Shown one piece after another: positions 46,001 through 57,620 of a stretch of DNA of 64,000 nucleotides. The stretch's first letter is position 1, and each line of letters opens with the position of its first letter. Origin of the DNA: Membranipora membranacea (taxonomy: Eukaryota; Bryozoa; Gymnolaemata; Cheilostomatida; Membraniporidae); the NCBI GenBank assembly GCA_914767715.1, contig OU612075.1:9920001-9984000 (forward strand). Direction: 5' to 3'. Under the pieces are notes generated by a model that worked only from the letters and a program-made list of their open reading frames with translations, was not told the DNA's origin and made no database searches. The position numbers were made by a program, and so were the translations under genes.

Positions 46001-49000
46001 ATAGTCCTGGTGCATTATAAATCTTTCTAAGAGATTATCATTTCTATTGAAGTGAAAGCGTAACCCCATCATCTTATTGTCAAACTCTCTAACCTCTGTT
46101 CTCTTTTAGATCTTGACTTTAGCCATCTGGTAACTCTACAAGCTGGTAGCCTGAGTAACCTTACACACCATCCTAATCAAAGCCTAATCGCTGAGAGCAC
46201 TTTGGAGCTGCATGTTGTCAACCTCCAAAATCTTAAGGTCAGCTTGATTTCTTTTCAAAAGCTGAATTAAAATTTGTAAATAAGAAACTTCACTCATAAC
46301 CGTTCAATCTAGCAATTTAGCAAAATAGCTACAATCGCCTCATTTGTAAAATGGCGTTTATGACCCATCTTCCTAAATTTTCTACAAAGTGATGTTTATG
46401 AGATATCGGTCAAGCTCAGATTGAGCGATGTATAACTGCTGACTGGAGTCCTTTGCAGGAATAAAGAGTTATCTACCCCCTAATGTGTATTATGTTGGAT
46501 GGGAATCTTGCCAGCTTGATAACGTCTTCTCTCTCATTAACATGTTTTCTCATTAGTCTTCAAACTTTATCTTAATGCCATGAAATTTACGGTGGTCTTT
46601 TATTGTTTCTTAGAGTATAGCACATGGTGCATTCTCAAATTACGAGTCACAGTTTCGTCTTGCCCGCCTGCAGAATCTCCCCAAAATCATTAATCTACCA
46701 ACAGGACTCTTCGCTGGATTCACACATGCTCAAGGCATCGCCGTTACTCACACTAGAATCACTTCTCTATCCGTGTTACATGGTGAGTCTGTCTATTATA
46801 AAATTTGACTTTGTAGCAACTTTTGGGTTGATTGGTTTATTTTGTCATAAGGTTTGACCTATTGAGCAGAAACAATGTCATTGAGGAACCTTCCGTGCCA
46901 TTGTTAATTAAAAGACCAAAGGTCAATGTTGAATAATATTTGAAGAAAATAGAGTCTTAAATATGGATTGGGGCTGTCTCTGTCTATGCCTAGTCTTGCT
47001 GCTCAAACGGCTGCAAGCAGGAGTTTATGATAATAAAACATCAAACTTCCCATTCTTACTGATGGTTTGATAGTTTGATGCTGATTGAACACTAAGACTA
47101 GAGTTAGACCAAGTCCATTTGCCTGCATTTGGAGTTGTTACCAATCCACAGGTCACGCCGTAGGTTGGTAGTTACCTCTTGATCCCCTTGCCTGCGGCGT
47201 GACCAGTGGATCGGGAGCAACTCAAATTCAGGCAATTGATTTAACTTGATCTAATCTAGAGTATGCCCATTGGCTCATCTGTAAATGGGCTATCTATTTC
47301 TTCAGGGCTTGAGAACGAGCTGCTGACAGACTTGTTACTGAATGATAACAGGATTGTTAGTATTGGTAGAGAGGTATTGAAAGGCTTACCACATCTGATC
47401 TCGCTGCGCCTACACAACAACTCCCTCACCTCTGTGAGTAAGTATGTATATACATAGGCCCCTTGACATGAGTCGAGAAGCTCATAAAATTTCAATTGTG
47501 TTTATAGTACTTTGCATTATAGATAATGGTGATATTTAATTTACTTTTTTGGATCAGTCCTTGCAGTTGTTGCCTTGTTCAGTAACGAAAAACATGTTGC
47601 AGAAATCTCAATGGAAACTATACATGATCAAATGTATACACTGCTCAAAGAAGTCCTCCTTGATATAATACAAAGCCCTCCAAAACTTTGTATAGAATTG
47701 ACTAGATGAGGAGCCTGTTTTGAAAGTTACGTTAGAGTTATAATATATCAAATATTATTTGATAAGACTTGTGTAATCTTAGGAATCTAATTTTACTCCC
47801 ATTGCTTAACAAGTAGTACATTTAATCGTCACATACTAATACTGATACCATCAGAAACCTGACACAAATGTTTCTCTCTAAGGCTTTCTAATTCTTATTG
47901 CTTGGTATACTATTTTAGATCGATTTTTGTGAGTTGAATGCATTTCTGTGGACGGTAGATGAGAGGTCTATCCTTCTGCCAAATCTGTCTGATCCTCAAA
48001 ACATTGGGTGAGTATTTCTCCCTGCATACTTTATGATTCTCACAGGTTTTATCTGTTGAAAGTTTTTTGGTGATTTCACAAAGCATCACCTTGGTTATAC
48101 GTAGGAAAAATATAATTTTCCAACCAAATAACGTCACAATATATCGATTATAATATCAAAACATATTATCTATATAATATTCATTAATTTGATTTTCTGA
48201 TGGTGGAACAAGACTAACTTCATCTTCATTTTCTTTTGACAACGAAAGGTTCTATATATTTGACCTTTACCTTTTGACATTTGCAAGTGGCCCTATATTA
48301 TACTCTCTGAACCTTGCTTCATGAGAAATTTGAATTTCTTTCCACTTGCACTCTCAGTTATTTAATTACAGAGAGAAATATATAAGTTTGGCTGGTAATC
48401 CTTTGATTTGCTCGTGTGAGATGGTATACTTTAGACGATTCATCAATGGTAATTCATCAGCTAATGAGTTACATCTCACCTGGGAGGTAATTATTGTCCT
48501 ATGGTATATTTTTTGCTGAGTTTTAATACATGTGAGGTGGTGAGACGGCTAATCACTGCCAAGTGAAATGTCCTGCCGGAAAAGCAGGGTTCGAGTCCAA
48601 TTGCAATGGAGAAGCATTCTCGGTTTGATGTGGCAATCCCAACCCCCAGCATCATTAAGTGTAAATCATCCCTACGGTATATATGTGACTGAGTTTTCAT
48701 GAACTCATAGATAGATCTGAATTATAAACGTTATAATGTGTAATGACATTGAATCAAATGTGAGATCGAAATGCCTTAATTGCAAAATTAATACTTTTCC
48801 TAATCAGGCCGGTAAATTACCATGTTTAGCTGGTATAATTTTTGTCCATGATACTGTAGCTAAATTTTGGGACATAAGCGATACTAAGTCTTTGGGTAGT
48901 CCCAATAATCAACCTAGATAAAAAACCTTACATATATTTTTGCATATGAAAACTTCAATGTAGAGTACACTATAAAATAATTTAATTTTAGTCATCAAGT

Positions 49001-52000
49001 GTTCCTGGTTGTATGGATAACATCTCGGGCACTGAGTATGATTTAGAGGAATTCCCCTATGAAGACGAAGATTGTATCAATGTGGAGAAACTAGGCTGTG
49101 ATTGTAAAGTGTCTGGTAAGTGAGCAGGTAAGAAGACCAAAGAGGAAGTGCATCAGCGGTTTGTGGTAATGCAATTGATAATGCACATGATAATGCATAA
49201 TCAGTGGTTTATGGTATTTCAGTTGATAATGCATAATCACTGATACATAGTAATGCGATTGATAATGCATAATTGTTGTGATAATGCAAATGTTAGTTAA
49301 TCATTGGTTCACATTGTCCCAGATGACACTATGCCATCCCAGATGCATATCCCAGTCACATTATAACATTCATCCCAGATAGCCATCCCAGATAGCCATC
49401 CCAGTCAATGTGAACCAGAAAATGACACAATCCCAGACTGTCTGGGTCCGTCTGGGATAGCATCGGGAAAGTTCGTAAGCGTCAAACTTTCCCGATGCTA
49501 TCCCAGACGGACCCAGACAGTCTGGGATTGTGTCATTTTCTGGTTCACATTGACTGGGATGGCTATCTGGGATGGCTATCTGGGATGGCTATCTGGGATG
49601 AATGTTATAATGTGACTGGGATAAGCATCTGGGATGGCATAGTGTCATCTGGGACAATGTGAACCAAGCCTTAGAGGTTATGCACATTAGTGGTAGCGTT
49701 CGTGGATCATGAGCAGATCGCTGCAGATTTGGTCCAAGTAATAAGATAAATATGAAGTATGAAATCTTGTCTAAGTGTCTCTCTTAATGCTCCAGTCTGA
49801 TTTCCTTTCTTGATTTCTCTGTCGGACATAGATCCAGATTTTAGCTGGATACCATCCCATTGTTTGTCGGCTTATCTGTGATAATAAATGATTCTTCAGT
49901 CACTTACATTTATGCATACATGAAAATGAATCATTATAGTGCTACACAGATGGATGTTGCACATGGAAATTCATGAAGTTTGTAGAGTAGCTCAAGTCTA
50001 ATAACCTAAGCTATCAATATCGATACCATGGAAGCTATTATCACAAAAGCTAATACTTTCACCTGACTGAAATAACTTTGCGTTGTGACAAGTCATGTGA
50101 CCTGCAGGGAGCCATCAAAATAAGCAAATAAACAAGGTCAATAGGAGCATTTATTATCTGGCTATATCTCAGGAAGTTATACGCATCCATCCTCAAAACT
50201 TAACACTATGTAATTTAAGACATTGATGGATATAATGTGAAAGTAAGAAGGTGATTGATCAATTAGCCCAGAAATTATGAGTGACAAACCATGCAGAGAA
50301 ACATGTGTGTACTACGGTAGAGTTTCTATCTTAAACCTTGAAACTGCAAGTTCAATTTCTTCAGTGTGACACATAGAAGTTGGATGAACTTTACAAATTT
50401 TACCCTTGTTCGGTGAATGTATGTATGTTAATATCAAATGGGTATTTCAGATCCGGATTCCACTTGTGGATGTTCTTATTGTGACAATGGCAGAAACTGT
50501 ACAGCTCAAGGTACCTGCTCATGTGGAGACGATTATACAGGGCCGTCTTGTGAGACGCCCATAACAGAACTACCTGTGTGTGGATTCAACGACTCCCTGA
50601 GGTGTCACTACGGCTCACCATGTGAGTATAATAATAATAATAATGAAAATAATTATTATTAATATTATTTAAAAATTACAAAAATAATATTAAAAGTGAC
50701 CATACTGATAAGATTTCTTGTGCATAATGATACTATTATTATTACTAATTTTTCGTTGTCGGTAAATCATTGCTATCAGTCTAAATAGGTTAGACATATT
50801 TCCAGGTAGCTTTTTCAAAAGGTGTGTGCATATATACTACGGCTCACCATGTGGGTATATTAATAATAACGATAGGAAAAATGATAATAATTCCCAGACA
50901 TCGATGTCTTGATAGACAATAATAACTATTATGAAAATGATCATTTATATCATGATATTGATAATAATATTAATAACAATTATAACATCAAATCATAGGA
51001 GAAAGTCCACACTAGCCTTTATTGGGAATTGCAAACCGTTGCTTCCACTTACATTATATTTATTTATTTTACATATATTTTTATATATTTATATATTATA
51101 TTATATATTTATTAATATTCAAAATAAGTAGTATATAATTATTATTATTATATTTGTTTATATTTAATAATTTGTATTCCATTATAATTATTATATTTAT
51201 TTATATTTAATAGTTTTTATTATATTATTTTTCATATTTTATCAAATTTATTACATTTTATCATATTTAATAATTCATTTTATTTTTCCAGGTTATTTCC
51301 TTTCCTGTTACTGTACAGAACACTGGATAGGTCCAGAGTGTACCACAGCAGCGATATGTCAGCCTCACCCCTGTGAGAGCTGGCAGACTTGTATCGGACT
51401 GGCCTCGTACGTCAGTCTGGAGATACTGGACAGTGAACTGATACCTGTCATCAGATCGGGATTCCATTGTGTGGGTAAGAAGTCATGTTTGTTAAGAGTA
51501 GCTCTGAGAATTATAGATTGGAACAAAAATAGGAAGAGCTGAATACATACAACCATTTTAATACAACAAACTTTTTTTCCCTTTGCTTATAATATGCCAC
51601 CTTCCAGCTAAAATATAAAGCATTTTATTCGAGATCGGGCCGGGCGGTTATTTTTGTATTAATGACTGACGTATTATGCCAACACCTTTTGATAATATTT
51701 TACCTGTCAATTTTTTTCTGATTAAATATTTGAGGATACATATAAGTGGTGCTGCTTCCCTCTAACTTCTGATTGTTTCTTGTTTGTTGTTGTTTTCAAA
51801 CACATGGTCTAATTTGTTTCTTGCGTTGATAGTGGTGGAAAATAAAGTTCATCATAAAAAATATAAAAGAAAAAATATAAAAATAATTTGATTGATTTAT
51901 GTGTAGATAACGAAGTGCTTAGCACAGAGATATTTGGTGAGGTCAGACTGGGATGTTCTGAGAGCGATAACTCCTCGTGTGAGTCTGTACAAGGCAGTAG

Positions 52001-55000
52001 TTGTATACAGAGTAGTGATCAGAGCTGGAGCTGTGGATGTGACTATGGATCACCATTCAGTGCTGTACAGAGACGCTGTGATGTCACATCTCCAGGTAAT
52101 TTGTTCTTTCTAGAGGAGAATTTCACCCTTTAAGACATCATCATCATCTTCCTTGAATCCATGTATACAATGGCAGAAAAAATCCCAATTTCTCAATGGA
52201 GAATGACTAATCAGGGAAAAACACAAATCTTATTTTGGTGTTGTCTGCTTTACATCAAGGAGGGGAAAACTCACTGATTAGAGCTATATAATTTGAATAA
52301 TATATGAAAGTAGTGTTATATAGCAGCTATGAAGTAAATAGAATCAATTGTATTTGAATTTAATTTAGACCAATAATTATAAGTGTTTTTAGCAAACACA
52401 TGAGAATATGCCCTCACAAAACAAAAAGATTTGAAATAAAAAAGAATTATAAACTTAATTTTCAAGAGGATTTCTATTATACCTGTAGTTAAGTGCGAGT
52501 CAAATACAGACTGTCTGAGGATCAGTGATATGTATATATGTAGGACGGATATAATAATACATGCAGAGCACAGCTCAGGGGCAGACGATACACACAATCA
52601 ATACTGTGTGTGCAGTAACCCTATCAACGTAAGTGTAGTGAATGTTGATAATAGTTATAATCACAGATATATTATATGGATGAAGAGAACATATCTGACT
52701 CTGAACAAGAGTATTGCTAACTATGTATGGTTGCTTGACCAAGTTTCTCATTTTTGATTAGTCCACAAGTTCAGAATCGTAGTATAGCTGAACCTTGGTT
52801 TCTGTGCGAGTTGCAATAAATTCTTATATTATCTTGTAAACTTTTGCCAAGCCGCTTGCCTAAAGTTTGGACATGGTATATCTCCACAAGTAGCCATGCT
52901 TTGTTTTTTTACCATAAATTCATATCAATGGTTATAATGCTCAAATCCTGCCCAGGCACATGGTAGTAGCATTCAATTATCAACCATATCTCAACAAGCT
53001 TGGATTGTGATTCATGATGGAAATATTTGAGGACTCCAACTAATTAAGAAACTGAAAAGGACATAATGATTAAAACTAAGGCTTTTTTTCTATTTCATAA
53101 AAGTTAAAATAAGGAAAATGAAAATATGGGAGTTAGGTGGTGATGAAGCACACATGCACGAGAGCTTTGACAAGGTTGCCGCTAGTTTAGGCGAAAGCCA
53201 AATTACCACTCATGATGCAGAAATAAGGTTGAAGAAAATAATGATGAAAAAGGAGTAAAAAAAAACAAGAGGAGGCATCTGAGATATATGTGCAGTAAAT
53301 ATTGAATCATAGGTTTATCCTCTCCCAAACATTATGAGTCAAAGAGTTATCTCATCTTTTTTTTCTACTAGTTTCCATCGGCTTCACTTTTGATGAAGTT
53401 TTCAGGAGTTAAACTAATGGGAAAAGGTAGGCTAGACATCCACGTCATTGAAACGTTTAGCATGTATGATATGTACCGTTTTTTGCAGAGAGACACAAGT
53501 AATGGCCGATGTTTACCTGACGAGCAACTTGTGCCGGCAAAAGTCACCCCTCCTCCGTTCGTGTGGAAGAAGATGTATACTTACATCATCATAGGCATAT
53601 CGCTGCTTCTGATGCTGCTTGTAGCTGCGGCTATAACATCATGTATACACAAAACTGATAACGGGTCAGTCATTTTTTATATCAAGTTATTATAAATAGT
53701 TAAATAGTTAAGGTTATGTAGTAGTTATAAAGTTGGTTAGTTAGATATATTATAGTTATATATTGGTAGTAATTATCATAACTCTATGTTTTTGAAACTG
53801 AGTTATTTGAATGATAACTTCAACTCGGTTTCAACTGGTTGGTTATTTTGGTTGTGGACTGTAGCGATTATGCGCTGTGGTGAGATTTAGATAGGCCTAA
53901 GTTAGATAAACATAATTATAATAATTGTAATATATTCATATTCATCAATTTATCATGTGAAATGTTTCTCATGGTAGAAAAACGTTACCTTTTAAGCAAT
54001 TTTCTCAATTGAATTAATCAGGTTGCTCTTTGTATTGTTCAAAGGGTTCTGAGCATGAAGCAGAAGCTGACTGATTTCCTAGTGTCTAAAGATGCAGGTA
54101 TGAGAACAGTGCCAATATATACAATATGAATAAAATAATAAAGTTTAGACAACTTGCTGAGCTCAAAAACAAAATTTTTATTATTTAAAGTTGTCTTTTT
54201 ATTTGACATAAGACAAAACAACCAAACATCGCTGAAATAAAAAATATAATAATTGTATGGTTTGTGAGCTTTTCTGCTGCATAGATTGTTAGGTGTCTAG
54301 TTCTGAATATTTGGGCTGCCAGTGCTTGCAGCCAAAGGAGACTGGCGATAGCAGCAAACAGCTCTAGTTAGAAAATAATCCTAACTTTAGAGTTGTTATA
54401 TTTGAGTGGCTCCTTCATGTTGTAGAAAAGCAAAGGAAATCAAGACAGTCACAGCTGACAGAAATGACCCAGCTCGCGAAACCTGAGGCTAAGAAGATTG
54501 ACAAAACTCCGCCTACATCTCCAGTCAGTAAGAAAAAGATACAAAAACAGCCATCACTTCCCTCAGCATCGCCGAAACGCTCACAGGGTGCTGTAGAGAA
54601 AAGTAAAAGTGCCACTAGCAAAACGAAAAAGAAAAAGAAAAACAAAGTGAGTGATGCATGTAAATATAGCAGACCATTGACGCAGATTAACTGACTTTAA
54701 AACAAGAATGGGAAGAAATGGACCGGAGGAAATGTAATAATCTCTATTATAGGAAAGGCCTTATCTCAGCTATCCCACTTGAGTCTTTTTTTTGCTGCTG
54801 TTATATAGCACTCTGCCTGCAGGATAGCCTTGTGACATAGTCCATCTCTGCAGCACAGCAGTGGTGGCGTTGCCTTCCATCAAGAAAGGCAACTCCCATG
54901 GTTCAAGGTTATGAGATATCAAAACCAGTGTTCCGCTTAGGCCAAAATATTTCTAAATTATGGGTTTCCATTGTTTCCCCAAGTTTGGTACTCAGACTAG

Positions 55001-55879
55001 GTGAATTAGTTCAAGCCCTATGCTGCAGAGACGAACGTATGCCTCAACAGTTCACACATGCGCAGACTGGTTATATAGAGGCTTTATGAAAGTCGGGGTG
55101 CAGGTGGGCTAGTTAGGGGTTAATATGTCGTTCAGTTTCGGTAAAGTCTAGGTCCAGTTGGAATCCGGTTTGGGTCCAGTTATGGTCAAGTCATGACCTC
55201 TGCCTTGATGTGCAAGTTTGTTTGTGGTAACACAATTTTTATTGATATATTTAGGATTTTGGAGATAAGCAATCCAAGGCAGCAGTCATCTCCACATCAC
55301 AAGCAGAGTGAGTCAACCAATGATATGAATACACATCAGCAGTGTAATCAACCAATAAAGTACATCTACCCTAGACATAAAAAATATTAGCTAGATTTGT
55401 TTTAGCTAATTTGCTTGTGATATGATGTTAGCTACCACAAATTTTCCCTAGCTAAGGCTGTAAACCTGCAGAATACGCAAATAAAAGCTTGTGCAAAATG
55501 GTGAGCCTTGCCTCCTGTGAATACTTTGCTCTGGTTACCAAGAAAATTGAAAATTGAAAATTAGATGTTACTTAATGAAATTAAGGTACTTGCTTCACAT
55601 TTTGAATGACTCTTCCCCAACTGCTTGCGCTATCTTGCTTCAAAAGAGGTGAAACTGTTTATGATTATGCATTATACATCATGTATCATATATATTGACA
55701 GGGAGATGTACAGTAAGAGGTTAATGACACCATCAGGAAGGTACTACACACCTATATATGGTAATGTCGATCCTTCCTCGACAGCAACCAGGTCAAGGTC
55801 GGCGACAAGGTCAAGGTCGGCGACAAGGTCAAGATTGGCAACAAGGTCACAACGACGTGAGGTGGCAAGTGACCGTTGA
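40029..55879 (+). CDS. Mosaic cell-surface protein: Cys-rich repeats, LRRs, EGF-like, one TM, basic tail
   Basis: Twenty-five exons join in phase to 1,296 residues: 40029-40240, 40897-41052, 41366-41520, 41977-42135, 42763-42959, 43342-43445, 43667-43830, 44103-44291, 44680-44898, 45397-45498, 46110-46237, 46614-46782, 47306-47433, 47919-48007, 48372-48486, 48992-49115, 50451-50621, 51292-51474, 51907-52095, 52489-52628, 53372-53664, 54045-54097, 54426-54646, 55255-55307, 55702-55879. A signal peptide covers about 1-19. Residues 123-293 hold three Cys-rich modules, one per exon (C-x2-C, PCxxC motifs). A first LRR-like block follows, then an LRR N-cap (CLVGCDCGVEYVSC, about 521), LRRs (LLTDLLLNDNRIVSIG) and a C-cap (NPLICSCEMVYFRRF). 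EGF-like modules span about 804-900 (CSCGDDYTGPSC), then more Cys-rich sequence. The TM helix is about 1101-1122. The cytoplasmic tail is Lys-rich and ends in ATRSRS repeats. No kinase, TIR or death domain is seen. Probably an adhesion or recognition receptor; the whole combination is unfamiliar to me. The last exon may splice onward at 55757. Confidence 0.85.
44019..44039. repeat. Short palindrome, CAGAGATTATAGTCTCTG
   Basis: CAGAGATTATAGTCTCTGG is a compact version of the palindromes at 11432 and 25375. It lies in an intron of the mosaic receptor gene. Confidence 0.55.
45061..45090. repeat. CACCC tandem repeat
   Basis: About five units of CACCC in an intron of the mosaic receptor gene. Confidence 0.9.
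45204..45327. repeat. MITE family 1, best preserved copy
   Basis: It begins TAGATCAAGTTTGATCCATT and ends GGATTGAACTTGATCTA. The inner arms pair as well: CGGAATTGCCCCCCTCTACT against AGTAGAGGGAGGGGGGCAAT. The whole 124 bases can fold into one hairpin. Intronic in the mosaic receptor gene. Confidence 0.88.
47099..47260. repeat. MITE family 1, longer copy
   Basis: Termini TAGAGTTAGACCAAGTCCAT and AACTTGATCTAATCTA. The inner part contains TTTGGAGTTG and GAGCAACTCAAAT as facing arms, plus two inverted CAGGTCACGCCGTAGG / CCTGCGGCGTGACC segments. It ends 45 bases before exon 13 of the mosaic receptor gene (47306). Confidence 0.75.
48535..48690 (+). mobile_element. tRNA-derived SINE
   Basis: TGGTGAGACGGCTAATCACTG resembles an A box region. 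AGGGTTCGAGTCCAATTGC contains a perfect RNA polymerase III B box (GGTTCGAGTCC) about 50 bases later. No intact acceptor stem is found. A unrelated tail follows (TCGGTTTGATGTGGCAATCC). It is intronic in the mosaic receptor gene. Confidence 0.7.
49304..49667. repeat. Nearly perfect 364-base inverted repeat (foldback element)
   Basis: The left arm from TTGGTTCACATTGTCCCAGA to the centre near 49484 is matched by its reverse complement ending TCTGGGACAATGTGAACCAA. The arms are about 170-180 bases, with a tiny centre (GTTCGTAAGCGTCAAAC). One arm has an extra copy of the ATCTGGGATGGCT unit that is internally repeated in both arms. It sits in an intron of the mosaic receptor gene. No clear target duplication is seen (flanks ATCA and GCCT). 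Confidence 0.95.
50625..51290. repeat. AT-rich low-complexity intron with duplicated exon end
   Basis: Mostly ATA, TAATA and ATTTATAT tracts. At 50837-50860 the sequence ACTACGGCTCACCATGTG repeats the last bases and the donor site of exon 17 (50604-50626), followed again by TATA/TAATAATAA. This creates a decoy donor GTGGGT. Confidence 0.75.
52940..53035. repeat. MITE family 3, partial copy
   Basis: GCTCAAATCCTGCCCAGGCA, GTAGTAGCATTCAATTATCAACCA and a weak return arm (TTGTGATTCATGATGGAAATA). Intronic in the mosaic receptor gene. Confidence 0.5.
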
Positions 55880-57495
55880 CGACTGATATCGCGTACCCTG
55901 TGCACATACGTAAGTACTGACATCTCATGCCCCGGTTCCAAAGTTATCCTATCATGTTGTTGATATTTTTGAGCACACTGTCATATTTTTACAATGAGCC
56001 CGAATTGAAATTAATCGGTCATCAGTATAACAACATGACTCTTAAAAAGGTTTTTGTCTCCATTCACCATTACTCTGGTCGGTGACATGTGTATGTTTAG
56101 TTTAAGTCTGAGCAATAGACTAGTGGGTGTTTCACCTTGGAGTTGTTTCAACTTAGCCTGCAAAGTTTTACATGCTCATTAATAAACATCTTAAATACCT
56201 GCTATTTTCCAAATGATGCTATAGATCCCGGTGGTATAAATAAGATTTGTCCTAACTCTAATAATGGGCAGACAATTTACAAAGGCAATATCAATGTGAA
56301 CACCCTAAGGCATTGGTTTTATAACCACTAGGCCACAGTTGACCAGCATGATGCCAGAGAGAAACATGCACATCTATCCCACGTGGACGTGGCAGAATTG
56401 GACGTTATTGGAAAGTTTATTGTTTAGTAATTATAGTTGACCTTCAAGTGCAAATTGCACATAGCTGTTAAAAACACTTAAGCAAAGCAGCAAAACGTGT
56501 ACGTTCTCTCATAAGATAAATTCATGGCTTACTTCTGTCGGCACGTGTACGATCTGCTTATCTGTAAAAACAGAGGACAGGGCCCAACACCTCTCAGGCT
56601 TATACAGGTCATCAATAGCAAGGTTCTGTGTGAATGTATCGTTGTATTATTTTTAGGAACAAACCATTGACATAAACTGGAATGGGTTATAAAAAATGAT
56701 GATGATTAATATTAATACAAGAACTGGAGATCAAACTGGTACACATGGACTCGTCTGATCTACGACACACAACATGGGACCAGAAAATATGTAAATACTT
56801 CTGATACGGTAGCTGAATATACTGACGCAAATGTACTGGGTTAATATCTCAATTCTTTATGTGTCCATATTTTCTAGCCTTGTAGAATGAATATTGACTT
56901 TTAATTATGAGATGCAGTGTTAGTATATACAGTAGGATCACGTTACCTACATGTGATGTGGCTGTTCATGCTGAAGCAATGAAATGCTTCACCAAACAAT
57001 GTGCAACTCAAGGCTAACACGTTTAGTGCACACGCCACAGGCTTATATAGCTGTAAACCCTTGAGGGCAGCTTAATATTGGGAATACTCATCCCCCCCCC
57101 CCGGCAGCGTCTTAAGTGATTGCTGACCTTCTTAACCAAATAAAAAAGGTTACCCTCCGTTTTTGTAGTTCGCTGCCCATATTATTTCATGAAACCCATA
57201 AATGTACTCCATGTCTTTGGTGTGTAGGACCATAGTATAAATAGATTATACTGCATTATCAAAACAGAAAAAGGTATGGCTGTACGATTTCTCTCAAGAT
57301 AACTGTCAACAAGGTGCATCGTTACATAGGGTAGTGTAGCAAATCATTAAATTTTGGACATTAATCCCAAATTCCACTATAAATTTTCTTTCACTAACTA
57401 CGAACTGTAAACCTATCAGTTCCCCAGGAAAACCTTGGGAATGACTATAGCAAATTTAGAGGAACAGCAACACGCAAGCCGTGTCACCAGCAAAG
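55880..57495. other. Mosaic receptor 3' flank
   Basis: AATAAA at 56181-56186 may be the poly(A) signal of the receptor gene, about 300 bases past the stop. A poly-C run lies at 57091-57103. No further exon or RNA gene is recognised. Confidence 0.45.
56181..56186 (+). terminator. Candidate poly(A) signal of the mosaic receptor gene
   Basis: Canonical AATAAA about 300 bases downstream of the stop codon at 55877-55879 on the same strand. Confidence 0.45.
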
Positions 57496-57504
57496 TTTCG
57501 GCAA

Positions 57505-57620
57505 CAAGAGAGAATTGTGGCTCAGTGGGTTGGAATGCATCATATCTTATGAATTGAAGGGATCTTGGTTCAGGCTCATGCAGGGTTGTAGACCTGCTTT
57601 TACTTGTACGTTTCAATCGC
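57505..57620 (+). mobile_element. tRNA-like SINE fragment
   Basis: TGTGGCTCAGTGGGTTGGAA fits an A box (TGGCNNAGTGG), and GGATCTTGGTTCAGGCTC has a weakened B box about 45 bases later. The cloverleaf is degenerate and no discriminator end is present. Likely a SINE remnant in the spacer between the mosaic receptor and Timeless genes. Confidence 0.5.

Noticed and set aside
47433-47440. Donor at GTGA|GTAAGT for mosaic receptor exon 13
   Set aside because: It would put exon 14 out of frame with an early stop. The overlapping donor TCT|GTGAGT at 47434 keeps the frame and fits the consensus.
48555-48610. Functional tRNA gene
   Set aside because: The B box is intact, but the acceptor stem cannot be formed and the A box is degenerate, so it is called a SINE.
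49140-49680. CRISPR-like array, because of the repeated CCCAGATAGCCATC units
   Set aside because: The units are part of an inverted repeat in a eukaryotic intron with no regular spacers.
53426-53489. A 64-base intron in mosaic receptor exon 21 (GTAGGC to TTGCAG)
   Set aside because: Removing it shifts the frame ahead of the membrane helix, while reading straight through stays open.
54415-54645. Minus-strand frame rich in Phe and Leu, resembling a membrane protein
   Set aside because: It is the reverse of the Lys-rich cytoplasmic tail exon of the mosaic receptor, which is supported by splice phase.
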